Of a DNA stretch of 64,000 nt, positions 9,210 to 17,186 are shown piece after piece. The notes beneath the pieces were generated by a model. The model ran no database searches, was not told where the DNA came from, and saw only the letters and a list, made by a program, of their open reading frames with translations. The DNA comes from Bacillus sp. EB106-08-02-XG196 (lineage in GTDB: Bacteria > Bacillota > Bacilli > Bacillales > Cytobacillaceae). Each line of letters opens with the position of its first letter. The stretch's first letter is position 1. The position numbers were made by a program, and so were the translations under genes. The stretch covers positions 43,517 through 107,516 of the forward strand of contig NZ_JABWSY010000010.1 of assembly GCF_013396335.1 (NCBI RefSeq), given 5' to 3'.

Positions 9210-9995
9210 ATGAGACCTATCGATTTTGGGCAAGTTGCTAAAAGTTATGCACGTTCAAGAGAAGATATTCCCGTAAGTTTAATGGATAGCTTATATATTC
9301 GAAATATTATTTTTGCTGGAAGGAAAGTTGCTGATCTCGGATGCGGTTCAGGTGCATTAACGAGAAAAATGGCAATGAGAAAAGCAGATGTTATCGGGGT
9401 AGAACCCTCAAAAGAATTACTCGAACAGGCGGGAATTTTAAATAAGGCAAAAAATTATATCATTCCTTACGTACAAGGGACCGCTGAGGATACTAAATTG
9501 CAAGATTCACAGTTTGATATGGTAACTATCATGCGAGCTTGGCACTGGTTCGACCGCCCGAGGGCGCTGCAAGAGATAAAAAGAATTTTGAAGGCAAAAG
9601 GAATACTGCTTGTAATTGATTCTCGATTTTTGCCAGGATCTGAAGTTGTAGAAAGAACGTTTAATGTATTAAGAAAATATGTGGATGGCGGTTTAAAACC
9701 TGCAGGGGCAAAAGCGGAATCTAAACAGCGGATTAACGGCTTTCCAGTTGAGTGGTTTGATGAATGGCAAATGAATGGTTTTGATTTGAGTGATTTCTAT
9801 AAACTTAACTACTCGGTTACCTTTTCAAAGCAGGCTTGGGTAGAGAGAATGGAATCCGTCTCCTGGCTTGCAGGATTAGAAATGGATATAAGGGAAAAAG
9901 CACTTAATGAACTATTTGAATCTCTGTCGGATCTGAGCGAGCCATTCGTAATTCCACATGATTGCAATGTTTGCATATTAAGGCTGAAAGAATAG
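9210..9995 (+). CDS. Class I SAM-dependent methyltransferase
   Basis: A 261-residue methyltransferase of the Methyltransf_11 type. Motif I is VADLGCGSGALTRKM at residues 40-54, followed by an acidic VIGVEPSKELL and a motif IV region VTIMRAWHWF. Members with RAWHWFDRPRAL in this position are usually small-molecule methyltransferases; the substrate cannot be read from sequence. GGGGCGACAGAC precedes ATG 9210. It is monocistronic, closed by a terminator before the sigma-factor operon. Confidence 0.85.
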   Translation: MRPIDFGQVAKSYARSREDIPVSLMDSLYIRNIIFAGRKVADLGCGSGALTRKMAMRKADVIGVEPSKELLEQAGILNKAKNYIIPYVQGTAEDTKLQDSQFDMVTIMRAWHWFDRPRALQEIKRILKAKGILLVIDSRFLPGSEVVERTFNVLRKYVDGGLKPAGAKAESKQRINGFPVEWFDEWQMNGFDLSDFYKLNYSVTFSKQAWVERMESVSWLAGLEMDIREKALNELFESLSDLSEPFVIPHDCNVCILRLKE

Positions 9996-10018
9996 AAAAA
10001 AGAAAAGATATACCTAAG

Positions 10019-10045
10019 ACGTGCGAATCACCGCGCGTTTTTTTG
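10019..10045 (+). terminator. Terminator of the methyltransferase gene
   Basis: A 7-bp stem ACGTGCG/CGCGCGT (one G-U pair) at 10019-10038 followed by a run of seven T. Confidence 0.7.
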
Positions 10046-10086
10046 TGCTACTATTTTATTTATGGGAAAAATATTTTTTAAAAAAG

Positions 10087-10114
10087 TGTAGGGGTTTATA
10101 ACAATCATCTCGTC
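10087..10114 (+). promoter_or_regulatory. Possible ECF-type autoregulatory promoter
   Basis: CGTC at 10111-10114, followed by TATTAA, resembles the -10 element used by many ECF sigma factors. The best -35 candidate is TGTAGG at 10087-10092, 18 bases upstream, which is a weak match to TGTAAC. ECF operons usually drive themselves, which is why I looked here. Confidence 0.35.
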
Positions 10115-10153
10115 TATTAAGGTGAAGGTCGCAAAAGAAAGGGGGAGAGAGCG

Positions 10154-10699
10154 ATTAGTGATTCAGTTTTAATAGAAAAAGTAATGGACGGCAGTGATCA
10201 TGCCTTTCGCCTTTTGGTTGAGAAATACCGCAATGATGTGTTCCGGACCGTCTTTGCTGTTCTTCGTGATCAAAAGGAAGCAGAAGATGCCGCTCAAGAA
10301 GTATTTATGAAAATATATAACTCTCTCTCCCAATACGAAAGTCAAGGTTTTAAGACTTGGATGACCAGAATAGCTGTAAATCATGCAATCGATATAAAGA
10401 GAAAGCAAGCACGAAGGAAAGAAGAAGTGATGGAGGCTTTGGAGCAGCAGGCACTAGGCACTCCTAAGGATGGTGTTGAGAAAGAACTAATCGTTAATGA
10501 AAGGCAAAGGCTCGTAAGAAAAAGACTTGATGAGCTTCCTGAGAATTATCGAGATGTCATATATGGTTTTTATATAGCTGAAAAAAGCTATCAGCAATTG
10601 GCACAGGAACAAAATGTACAGGTGAAAACAATTGAAACGAAGCTTTATCGGGCGCGTGTATGGATGAAAAAGAATTGGAAGGAGGACGATTTTTCATGA
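10154..10699 (+). CDS. ECF-type RNA polymerase sigma factor (possible ATT start)
   Basis: A sigma-70 family protein with region 2 (HAFRLLVEKYRNDVFR, then AEDAAQEVFMKIY) and region 4 (LDELPENYRDVIY and KTIETKLYRARVWMKK). It resembles the YlaC/SigX-like ECF factors of Bacillus. The first ATG in frame is 10184 (171 residues) and has no ribosome site. AGGGGGAGAG ends at 10149-10150, which fits an in-frame ATT at 10154; that start adds ten residues including LIEKV, the expected beginning of region 2 helix 1. The stop overlaps the anti-sigma start as ATGA. Likely controlled by the downstream zinc anti-sigma and likely autoregulated. Confidence 0.88.
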   Translation: MSDSVLIEKVMDGSDHAFRLLVEKYRNDVFRTVFAVLRDQKEAEDAAQEVFMKIYNSLSQYESQGFKTWMTRIAVNHAIDIKRKQARRKEEVMEALEQQALGTPKDGVEKELIVNERQRLVRKRLDELPENYRDVIYGFYIAEKSYQQLAQEQNVQVKTIETKLYRARVWMKKNWKEDDFS

Positions 10700-11178
10700 A
10701 GCATTTTAGTTACGATGAGTGGTTGAATTACGTGAAAGATGAAATAAATGAAAAGACCCGTGAGGAATTTGAAAGTCACTTATATACATGCGACCAATGT
10801 CTGGAGCTTTATTTAGAAGCAGTAGCTGTCCATGAATCATCACTTCCAATCCTTTCGAATGAGTCCAGCTTTACAGACTTGGTGATGGCAGATATATCGA
10901 AACAAAAGGCAGCCGGTAAAAAAACTTCGGCACCAAAACAAACGGTAAAGGCTAAAAAGCCATTTTATCAACAGGCGGCGTTTCATTATTTATTAGCCGC
11001 AGCAGCTACTTTATTGCTTACCTTTTCAGGTGTGTTTCAGTCGCTGGCTACGTATGCAAGTGCTGTAGAAGCACCACAGAATATGAAGGAAAAAAAGCCT
11101 TCGGTGACAGAAGGCGTTATTGATAAAACTTTTGCATGGATGGATTCTTTGGAGAAAAAGGAGGCAAATAAAAAATGA
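10696..11178 (+). CDS. Zinc-binding anti-sigma factor, membrane anchored
   Basis: A 160-residue protein with the zinc anti-sigma motif H28-x3-C32-x2-C35 (HLYTCDQC) in its N-terminal cytoplasmic domain, a lysine-rich linker, and one membrane helix at about residues 95-117. The remaining 40 residues should be outside the cell, where a signal would be sensed. GGAGG at 10681-10685 precedes ATG 10696, which overlaps the sigma stop (ATGA). The frame is open further upstream, but that region is sigma coding sequence. Family knowledge says it should hold the sigma factor inactive; the trigger is unknown. Confidence 0.88.
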   Translation: MKHFSYDEWLNYVKDEINEKTREEFESHLYTCDQCLELYLEAVAVHESSLPILSNESSFTDLVMADISKQKAAGKKTSAPKQTVKAKKPFYQQAAFHYLLAAAATLLLTFSGVFQSLATYASAVEAPQNMKEKKPSVTEGVIDKTFAWMDSLEKKEANKK

Positions 11179-12251
11179 AAAGTTCAACGAAGGCGTTAAC
11201 ACTATCGCTATTCCCAGGCCTCGGTCATATTTATTTCGGTAACATGATACGGGGAGTACTTTATTTAATGTCTGTGGTGGGTTTAGCATTCATTACCGTC
11301 ATAGCGTTATTTTCCAACAATGGTGAAGTAGCCATATTATGCTTTATGGTGGGTATCTTCATTTATTTAGTTAGTTTTATTGACTTGGGTGTTCAAATTT
11401 CCAAACAAAAGAAAGCAATAAGGACAACAAATCCCGATGAACCTCAAGCACAGGCTACTCAGGAATCAGAACGGTTCTATACAATTGTGTTGTCGTTTGT
11501 CCCAGGCTTAGGCCATTTCCAGCTGGGACTGATGAATCGTGGACTTACCTTGTTAGCAACATTTTTAGGACTTGGTGTTATGGTGATTTTCATAACGGCT
11601 CTTAGTAGTCGCTCAGAGTTTCTCGTTTTCTTAGCAGGGTTGCCGATTATCTGGGTGTACGGCTTTTTCGACTCAGTTCAACAGCTGAATAAAAAACAGC
11701 GTGGCGAGGAGCTTATTGATCGAACTATTTTTGAAGACTTTGAAACACGCAGAGAAGATGGAAAGAAGAGCAAATCCATTGCCACTTTCCTTTCCATTTT
11801 CCCTGGTGCTGGACACTTGTATTTAGGCTTACAACAACGCGGGATTCAGTTAATGGCAGCCTTCTTGTTTTCTATCTATATTTTAGATGTGTTACGTCTA
11901 GGAATATTCTTGTTCTTGATACCAATTATCTGGTTTTACAGCTTTTTTGACGCCATGCAAAAGGTATCTAAATACGGTGAGGAAGAAATTGACGATATTC
12001 CGATTATTTCTTACTTAATTAATCATCAGAAGTGGGTTGGAATTGGATTAGTTGTTATGGGGCTTTACTACCTATTAATGAATGTGGTGATTCCTGTTTT
12101 CTCTCCAATGATCTCTAATATCATCCAAATTGATTTAATGTTTTGGCTACAACGATATTTTCAAACGGGTCTCGTCTGTTTGCTGTTAATTGGCGGGGGT
12201 ATAAAGCTGTTATCCGGAAGCAAGCAAAAAAAGGAGGAAGGGAAATCATGA
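11175..12251 (+). CDS. Polytopic membrane protein with three internal FPGLGH repeats
   Basis: A 358-residue membrane protein containing three copies of one module, each starting with a phrase such as LFPGLGHIYFGNMIRG, FVPGLGHFQLGLMNRG and IFPGAGHLYLGLQQRG, near residues 11, 110 and 211, followed by a hydrophobic hairpin. This is like TM2-type domains repeated three times. Two more helices follow at the C-terminus. ATGA overlaps join it to the anti-sigma gene and to the next small gene, so its amount is tied to theirs. No function is known to me; an envelope-stress role is inferred from the operon. Confidence 0.8.
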   Translation: MKSSTKALTLSLFPGLGHIYFGNMIRGVLYLMSVVGLAFITVIALFSNNGEVAILCFMVGIFIYLVSFIDLGVQISKQKKAIRTTNPDEPQAQATQESERFYTIVLSFVPGLGHFQLGLMNRGLTLLATFLGLGVMVIFITALSSRSEFLVFLAGLPIIWVYGFFDSVQQLNKKQRGEELIDRTIFEDFETRREDGKKSKSIATFLSIFPGAGHLYLGLQQRGIQLMAAFLFSIYILDVLRLGIFLFLIPIIWFYSFFDAMQKVSKYGEEEIDDIPIISYLINHQKWVGIGLVVMGLYYLLMNVVIPVFSPMISNIIQIDLMFWLQRYFQTGLVCLLLIGGGIKLLSGSKQKKEEGKS

Positions 12252-12340
12252 AAAAATGGAAGCATACACTAACAGGAGTTCTTTTGATCGGAGCTGGAAT
12301 TGGTTTTCTTTTTAGAAAAAGGAAGGAGGGGCAGGCATGA
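12248..12340 (+). CDS. 30-residue membrane microprotein
   Basis: A 30-codon gene: a basic start (MKKWKH), one hydrophobic helix (LTGVLLIGAGIGFLF) and a charged end (RKRKEGQA). AAAAAAGGAGGAAGGG at about 12227-12242 is an excellent ribosome site for ATG 12248. It overlaps the preceding gene by ATGA and the following gene by ATGA, which strongly supports real translation. It may be a subunit or regulator of its neighbours. Longer readings of the same frame start inside the upstream gene and are not needed. Confidence 0.8.
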   Translation: MKKWKHTLTGVLLIGAGIGFLFRKRKEGQA

Positions 12341-13251
12341 GAACATGGCGTGTTGGTACATTTTCAATGGGGGCCTCACTTGTTTTCCTTGGCCTTTTCC
12401 TTTTTCTCTCGCATTTTCTAGGTTTTGATTTAGTCCATGTGATGACGGCATGGTGGCCGATATTATTAATTGTCCTTGGAATAGAAATTCTCCTCTACTT
12501 ATTTTTCTCGCGGCAGGAGAAGCCAGTGTTAAAATATGATTTTTTAAGTATTATCTTTGTTGGTTTGTTAGGAACAGTGGGAATTGTGTTTGCGATGCTT
12601 AGTGCAACAGGAATCATGGAGAAAGTAGAAGATGTCGTTGCGAGGGAAGAACGGTCTTTTGAATTGCCTGACTTTTCCTATCAAATGGATGATAGTATCA
12701 AACGGGTTGTATTAAGAACGGTAGGCTACCAAACAACGATTGAAGCAACCGAGGAGCAAGAGGTCTCTATGTTTGGAACCTACCGGATACAGACACCGAA
12801 AAAAGAAAAGCTCATAGCAAGTGCAGATGACTATGTGTATGCCAATAAAAAGGGAGATACACTTTATATTAATATTAAGACTCTTCCTAATCAATTGGGA
12901 CCATTTTATAGCCACCAGGAAATGGCCTCCACCATTCTAATTCCAAAGGGTGTGAAGCTTGAGGTAATAGGTAACGGAAATGAAATAGCGTTAAACCCGC
13001 GGTCACTTGAAAATGACTGGAGTATAAATGGAGCTGGATCAATAGATGTAAAGGTTGAAGAAGACAGCAATTTGAACATTGCAGCAGTTGGTGTAGGTGA
13101 AGTCAATGGTAAAGATGGAGCATGGAAGGTAACAGAAAAAGTAGACCCGAATGTGGAAGGTGTAGAAAGAAACGCTGTATTCCAGTCAGGCGAAGGTCAA
13201 TATCATATTAATATCACGAATACTTATAATGTTAGTTTAAATACGAATTAA
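12337..13251 (+). CDS. Membrane protein with LiaF-type helices and extracytoplasmic beta domain
   Basis: A 304-residue protein. Residues 1-95 hold about four hydrophobic helices, with AWWPILLIVLGIEILLY in the style of DUF5668/LiaI-LiaF membrane regions. The rest is a polar beta-rich domain (for example VEVIGNGNEIALNP and SIDVKVEEDSNLNIAAVG) resembling the head domains of LiaF and PspC-like proteins. GGAGGGGCAGGC precedes ATG 12337. It closes the sigma operon. LiaF relatives modulate envelope-stress signalling, which suggests but does not prove the same here. Confidence 0.8.
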   Translation: MRTWRVGTFSMGASLVFLGLFLFLSHFLGFDLVHVMTAWWPILLIVLGIEILLYLFFSRQEKPVLKYDFLSIIFVGLLGTVGIVFAMLSATGIMEKVEDVVAREERSFELPDFSYQMDDSIKRVVLRTVGYQTTIEATEEQEVSMFGTYRIQTPKKEKLIASADDYVYANKKGDTLYINIKTLPNQLGPFYSHQEMASTILIPKGVKLEVIGNGNEIALNPRSLENDWSINGAGSIDVKVEEDSNLNIAAVGVGEVNGKDGAWKVTEKVDPNVEGVERNAVFQSGEGQYHINITNTYNVSLNTN

Positions 13252-13310
13252 TTCACATCTTATTTTTTGCAAAAAAATAAAAAAAGGTTATGATAGGAGA
13301 CGGTAGCAAT

Positions 13311-13424
13311 ATGGATAGAATAAGATATATTGCTTGGGTTAATAATTGTAAGCCAAAGGGTAAATTGGTAGAATATAGGATGGACCCATCATATGCCATT
13401 ATTGATTTCAAAGAAATAGGATGA
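13311..13424 (+). CDS. Possible 37-residue protein of unknown function
   Basis: An open frame of 37 codons starting at ATG 13311, with AGGAGA about 10 bases upstream and ending where dgkB begins (the stop overlaps the first ATG of the dgkB frame). The peptide is mildly basic, with no membrane segment and no motif that I recognise. The ribosome site and overlap are the only support, so this is tentative. Alternatively the region is simply the dgkB leader. Confidence 0.3.
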   Translation: MDRIRYIAWVNNCKPKGKLVEYRMDPSYAIIDFKEIG

Positions 13425-13429
13425 TGAAA

Positions 13430-14371
13430 ATGAAACGAGCACGATTGATATATAATCCCACTTCAGGACGGGAAATTCTAAAGCGCCATCTAGCGGAGAT
13501 TCTGGAAAAGCTTGAAGCTGCCGGGTATGAAGCTTCTTGCCATGCGACGACGGGTGCAGGTGATGCAACGTCTGCTGCTAGGATAGCAGTTGAACGACAA
13601 TATGATGTTGTGATTGCTGCAGGTGGCGATGGTACCATAAATGAAGTGGTCAATGGCCTTGCAGAACAGGAGTACAGACCAAAGCTGGGGATTATTCCAG
13701 CAGGTACAACGAATGATTTTGCCAGGGCTTTGCACATTCCAAGAGACATTGGTGCCGCGGTTGATATTATCACCAAAGGCGAACGGATTCCAGTGGATAT
13801 TGGTCGAATCAATGACAGGTATTTTATTAATATTGCTGGCGGCGGCAGGATCACGGAGCTTACATATGAAGTTCCAAGTAAATTAAAAACGATGCTGGGG
13901 CAGCTTGCCTACTATTTAAAAGGGATGGAAATGCTCCCTTCCATTAAGCCCTCAGATGTTAGTATTGAGTATGATGGAAAGCTTTTTGAAGGGGAAGCAA
14001 TGCTATTCCTTGTGGGGCTGACGAATTCAATCGGCGGCTTTGAAAAGATTGCGCCAGATTCATCGATTAACGATGGTTTATTTTCATTGCTGATATTGAA
14101 AAAAATTAATTTGGCTGAGTTTGTTCGGGTAGCAACTTTAGCGATTCGCGGTGAACATGTTAATGACCCTAATGTCATTTATGCGAAAGCGAGCCGAATT
14201 AAAGTTCATTCTACTGAAAAGGTACAATTGAATCTTGATGGTGAATTCGGTGGATTGCTTCCTGCTGAGTTTGCAAACTTGTACAGGCATTTGGAAGTAT
14301 TTGTACCACTCGATGACATTCGTCCGCTCGATAAACCTACTGATTGGGTGCCGGGAACAAGATACAGTTGA
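13430..14371 (+). CDS. dgkB: Diacylglycerol kinase DgkB
   Basis: A 313-residue soluble lipid kinase that phosphorylates diacylglycerol released during lipoteichoic acid synthesis, returning it to phospholipid. The start MKRARLIYNPTSGRE, the nucleotide loop AAGGDGTINEVVNGL and GTTNDFARAL are diagnostic of B. subtilis DgkB (YerQ). ATGs at 13421 and 13424 are also in frame, but ATG 13430 matches the family N-terminus. In B. subtilis it lies next to rlmCD and near gatCAB, an order broken here by the sigma operon and pnc genes. Confidence 0.95.
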   Translation: MKRARLIYNPTSGREILKRHLAEILEKLEAAGYEASCHATTGAGDATSAARIAVERQYDVVIAAGGDGTINEVVNGLAEQEYRPKLGIIPAGTTNDFARALHIPRDIGAAVDIITKGERIPVDIGRINDRYFINIAGGGRITELTYEVPSKLKTMLGQLAYYLKGMEMLPSIKPSDVSIEYDGKLFEGEAMLFLVGLTNSIGGFEKIAPDSSINDGLFSLLILKKINLAEFVRVATLAIRGEHVNDPNVIYAKASRIKVHSTEKVQLNLDGEFGGLLPAEFANLYRHLEVFVPLDDIRPLDKPTDWVPGTRYS

Positions 14372-14374
14372 CAT

Positions 14375-14405
14375 AAGTTCGTTCCACTATGGAGCGGGCT
14401 TTTTA
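14375..14405 (+). terminator. Terminator of dgkB
   Basis: A 10-bp stem with some G-U pairs (AGTTCGTTCC with GGAGCGGGCT, 14376-14400) followed by TTTTTA. Confidence 0.7.
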
Positions 14406-14474
14406 GTTTAGAGGAATAAATGGTTTCAGCACAGAAATAGTTATTGGATATAAATGTGAAGGGGAGGCAGCGTA

Positions 14475-15026
14475 ATGGAAAAGAAGGCATTCATTAATAT
14501 CGATTATACGTATGATTTTGTTGCAGATGCGGGGGAGTTAACCTGTGGTGAACCAGGGCAGGCAATTGAAGAGAAGGTTGTTCAATTAACGCGTGAGTTT
14601 ATTGAAAACGGTGATTTTGTTGTTTTTGCAATCGATGTTCATGATGAAGGGAATTCCTTTCATCCAGAAACAAAACTATTTCCACCGCATAATATTCGTG
14701 GAACGGCAGGAAGAGATTTGTTTGGTAAATTGCAAACACTTTTTGAAGAGAAAAAAGAGCGAGAAAATGTATATTACATGGATAAAACACGGTACTCCGC
14801 TTTCGCAGGCACCGACCTTGAAATCAAGCTGCGGGAACGAGGAATTACGGAGGTACATCTAGTTGGAGTTTGCACGGATATTTGTGTTCTTCATACTGCT
14901 GTAGACGCATACAATAAAGGCTTTAAGATTGTGATTTATAAAGAAGCCGTTGCTTCCTTTAATCTAAAAGGCCATGAATGGGCATTAGGGCACTTTGAAC
15001 AATCACTTGGAGCGCTGGTTAAATAG
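14475..15026 (+). CDS. pncA: Nicotinamidase
   Basis: A 183-residue isochorismatase-fold hydrolase converting nicotinamide to nicotinate for NAD salvage. The catalytic triad can be placed at D10 (NIDYTYDF), K104 (MDKTRYSAF) and C137 (GVCTDICV); D54, H56 and H63 fit the metal site. Length equals B. subtilis PncA (YueJ). GGGGAGGCAGCGTA precedes ATG 14475. It is followed 58 bases later by pncB, which uses its product, so they form one salvage unit. Confidence 0.95.
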   Translation: MEKKAFINIDYTYDFVADAGELTCGEPGQAIEEKVVQLTREFIENGDFVVFAIDVHDEGNSFHPETKLFPPHNIRGTAGRDLFGKLQTLFEEKKERENVYYMDKTRYSAFAGTDLEIKLRERGITEVHLVGVCTDICVLHTAVDAYNKGFKIVIYKEAVASFNLKGHEWALGHFEQSLGALVK

Positions 15027-15084
15027 TTTTTATAATGGTAAAATTATTTAATATGTTGAAAAAGTAGTGGTTCGGAGGGTTAGA

Positions 15085-16551
15085 ATGAAAAACATTTATC
15101 AGGATGATAGCTTAGCATTGCATACTGATCTATACCAGATCAATATGGTAGAAACGTATTGGAGAGACGGAAGATATAATAAACGCGCAGTGTTCGAATT
15201 GTTTTTCCGTAAGCTCCCTTTTGGGAATGGATATGCGGTGTTTGCTGGTTTGGAAAAAGTCATTCAGTTTATCCAGGGCTTCCGCTTTTCAGAGGATGAT
15301 TTGGAGTATTTAAAAAACGAAGTCGGCTACCAGGATGACTTTTTAGACTACTTAAAGGGCTTGCGCTTTACGGGTACGATTCGCTGTATGAAAGAAGGCG
15401 AGCTTGTTTTTGGAAATGAGCCAATTTTAAGCGTAGATGCTCCGCTTTGTGAAGCACAGTTGATTGAAACGGCACTATTAAACATCATTAATTATCAAAC
15501 ATTAATCGCAACGAAGGCTTCACGTATTAAGCAGGTGCTTGGAAGTGAAATTGCAATGGAGTTCGGTACTCGCCGGGCTCAGGAAATGGACGCGGCCATT
15601 TGGGGTACGCGAGCCGCTTACCTAGCCGGTTTTGATGGAACAAGTAATGTTCGGGCGGGTAAATTATTTCAAATCCCTGTTTCAGGTACACATGCTCACT
15701 CGATGGTTCAAGCCTATAAGGACGAATATATCGCATTCAAGAAATATGCTGAATCTCATAAGGATTGTGTCTTTTTGGTTGATACATATGATACTTTACG
15801 TTTGGGTGTTCCGAATGCGATTAAAGTCGCCAAGGAGATGGGTGATTCTATTAATTTCATAGGAATCCGTTTAGACAGCGGGGACTTAGCCTATCTTTCA
15901 AAGGAAGCACGAAAATTGCTTGATGAGGCAGGGTTTAAGGACGCAAAAATCTTTGCTTCCAGTGATTTGGACGAGTATACGATCCTGAACTTAAGAGCAC
16001 AGGGCGCGAAAATCGATAGCTGGGGAATTGGGACTAAACTGATTACGGCCTACGAACAAGCAGCACTTGGGGCAGTTTACAAAATTGTTTCGATTGAAGG
16101 CGAAAACGGTAAAATGGAAGATACAATAAAAATCTCTTCCAATCCGGTGAAAGTAACGACTCCGGGGATTAAGAAAATTCTCCGTATTATCAATAATAAG
16201 AATAACCATGCAGAAGGGGACTACATTGCGCTCGAGGATGAGAAATTGCCGGAGAAGCGCCTGAGAATGTTCCACCCAACGCATACCTATATGAACAAGA
16301 TCGTGACAAACTTTACCGCAAAAGAGCTTCATGAAGTGATTTTCTCTAAAGGTGAGCTTGTCTATGAAATGCCATGTCTGGAAGAATCGCGTGAATATGT
16401 AAAGCAAAATCTTGCTGCCCTCTGGGATGAGTATAAACGTACGATGAATCCAGAGGAATATCCAGTTGACCTTAGTCAAAAATGCTGGGATAACAAGATG
16501 AGAAATATTGAAGAAGTAAAAGAGAAAGTGGCTGAAATGAAGGCTGAATAG
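15085..16551 (+). CDS. pncB: Nicotinate phosphoribosyltransferase
   Basis: A 488-residue enzyme making nicotinate mononucleotide from nicotinate, PRPP and ATP. Diagnostic stretches include HTDLYQINMVETYW at the start, EFGTRRAQE, GTHAHSMVQAY (with the phosphorylated-His type loop) and IRLDSGDL. The frame begins at GTG 15067, but CGGAGGG at 15073-15079 sits before ATG 15085 and the product then starts as in B. subtilis YueK. It forms the second half of the pncA-pncB pathway and is closed by a terminator. Confidence 0.96.
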   Translation: MKNIYQDDSLALHTDLYQINMVETYWRDGRYNKRAVFELFFRKLPFGNGYAVFAGLEKVIQFIQGFRFSEDDLEYLKNEVGYQDDFLDYLKGLRFTGTIRCMKEGELVFGNEPILSVDAPLCEAQLIETALLNIINYQTLIATKASRIKQVLGSEIAMEFGTRRAQEMDAAIWGTRAAYLAGFDGTSNVRAGKLFQIPVSGTHAHSMVQAYKDEYIAFKKYAESHKDCVFLVDTYDTLRLGVPNAIKVAKEMGDSINFIGIRLDSGDLAYLSKEARKLLDEAGFKDAKIFASSDLDEYTILNLRAQGAKIDSWGIGTKLITAYEQAALGAVYKIVSIEGENGKMEDTIKISSNPVKVTTPGIKKILRIINNKNNHAEGDYIALEDEKLPEKRLRMFHPTHTYMNKIVTNFTAKELHEVIFSKGELVYEMPCLEESREYVKQNLAALWDEYKRTMNPEEYPVDLSQKCWDNKMRNIEEVKEKVAEMKAE

Positions 16552-16565
16552 TATTTAAAAAAAGT

Positions 16566-16602
16566 AAAACTCGCCGCAGTGATGATTGGCGAGTTTTTTT
16601 AT
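16566..16602 (+). terminator. Terminator of pncB
   Basis: A 10-bp stem AAAACTCGCC/GGCGAGTTTT (16566-16597) with a 12-base loop and a T-run. Confidence 0.9.
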
Positions 16603-16746
16603 TAGGAATACAAAAACCCTTACTTTCTTGTGATACGGGTCACCGTAATGTAACAGAATGAGGTTCTCATTGATTTTTGAGATAAAGCTCATTCCCTTTT
16701 AATTAGAATGTTTTGTCCTTAATCGAGTAACCCGCAAAGGGTAAAA

Positions 16747-17041
16747 TAAGCGGAGGTTTTCCGGTTAAATGCAGAATGGAGTTCATTTCGAGTTATATAA
16801 GCGGAAGTTTTCCGGTTATGCAAAAGAAATTCATCATTTTTCACGTTTTTCAAGTCTATAGGCGGAATCTCTCCGTCTATTTAAGCCCCTTTTAATAATC
16901 ATTAGCAATTAAGCGGAATTTCTCCGCCTATTAGTCAGAACAGATGCTTAATCTGATTTCCCAACATTTCGCGGGCTTAATCCATTTTCACGCGGGATAA
17001 ATATGAAATCCCGCGGGAATATTTCTAAAACCCGCGGGATT
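16747..17041. repeat. Degenerate intergenic palindrome phrases (GCGGA..TCCG and CCCGCGGG)
   Basis: Four related phrases of the form TAAGCGGA-N6-TCCGNNTA lie at 16747-16767, 16798-16818, 16858-16880 and 16909-16933. Next come copies of CGCGGG or CCCGCGGGA near 16970, 16991, 17009 and 17031. Each phrase can form a short stem. Nothing in 16603-17046 reads as a gene on either strand. Similar but different phrases fill 1-300 and 42488-42560. Confidence 0.8.
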
Positions 17042-17046
17042 CCTGA

Positions 17047-17160
17047 TTATTTTTGTTTAAAGAAATCCATAAAAGCATGGTAGATTTCTATGCCTTGAAA
17101 GGTTAGCATTCCTGCTGCTGTTAATGAAAATACACCAATCATTAAAAAGCGAATCCACAT
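17047..17160 (-). CDS. 37-residue hydrophobic microprotein
   Basis: On the minus strand ATG 17160 opens a 37-codon frame ending at TAA 17047. AGGGAGG lies 8 bases before the start, an excellent ribosome site. The product has one hydrophobic helix (RFLMIGVFSLTAAGMLTF) and a short charged tail ending DFFKQK. It follows the 17187-17525 gene by 26 bases on the same strand, so the two likely share a transcript. I do not recognise the family. It is too short for most gene callers. Confidence 0.7.
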   Translation of the reverse strand: MWIRFLMIGVFSLTAAGMLTFQGIEIYHAFMDFFKQK

Positions 17161-17186
17161 TTATTTTTCCTCCCTTTTTGTAAGTT

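Noticed and set aside
12143-12247. Longer version of the microprotein frame
   Set aside because: This part lies inside the upstream membrane gene; the strong ribosome site is at 12227-12242 and serves ATG 12248.
13408-14490. Several minus-strand frames opposite dgkB
   Set aside because: Antisense shadows; dgkB has clear family motifs.
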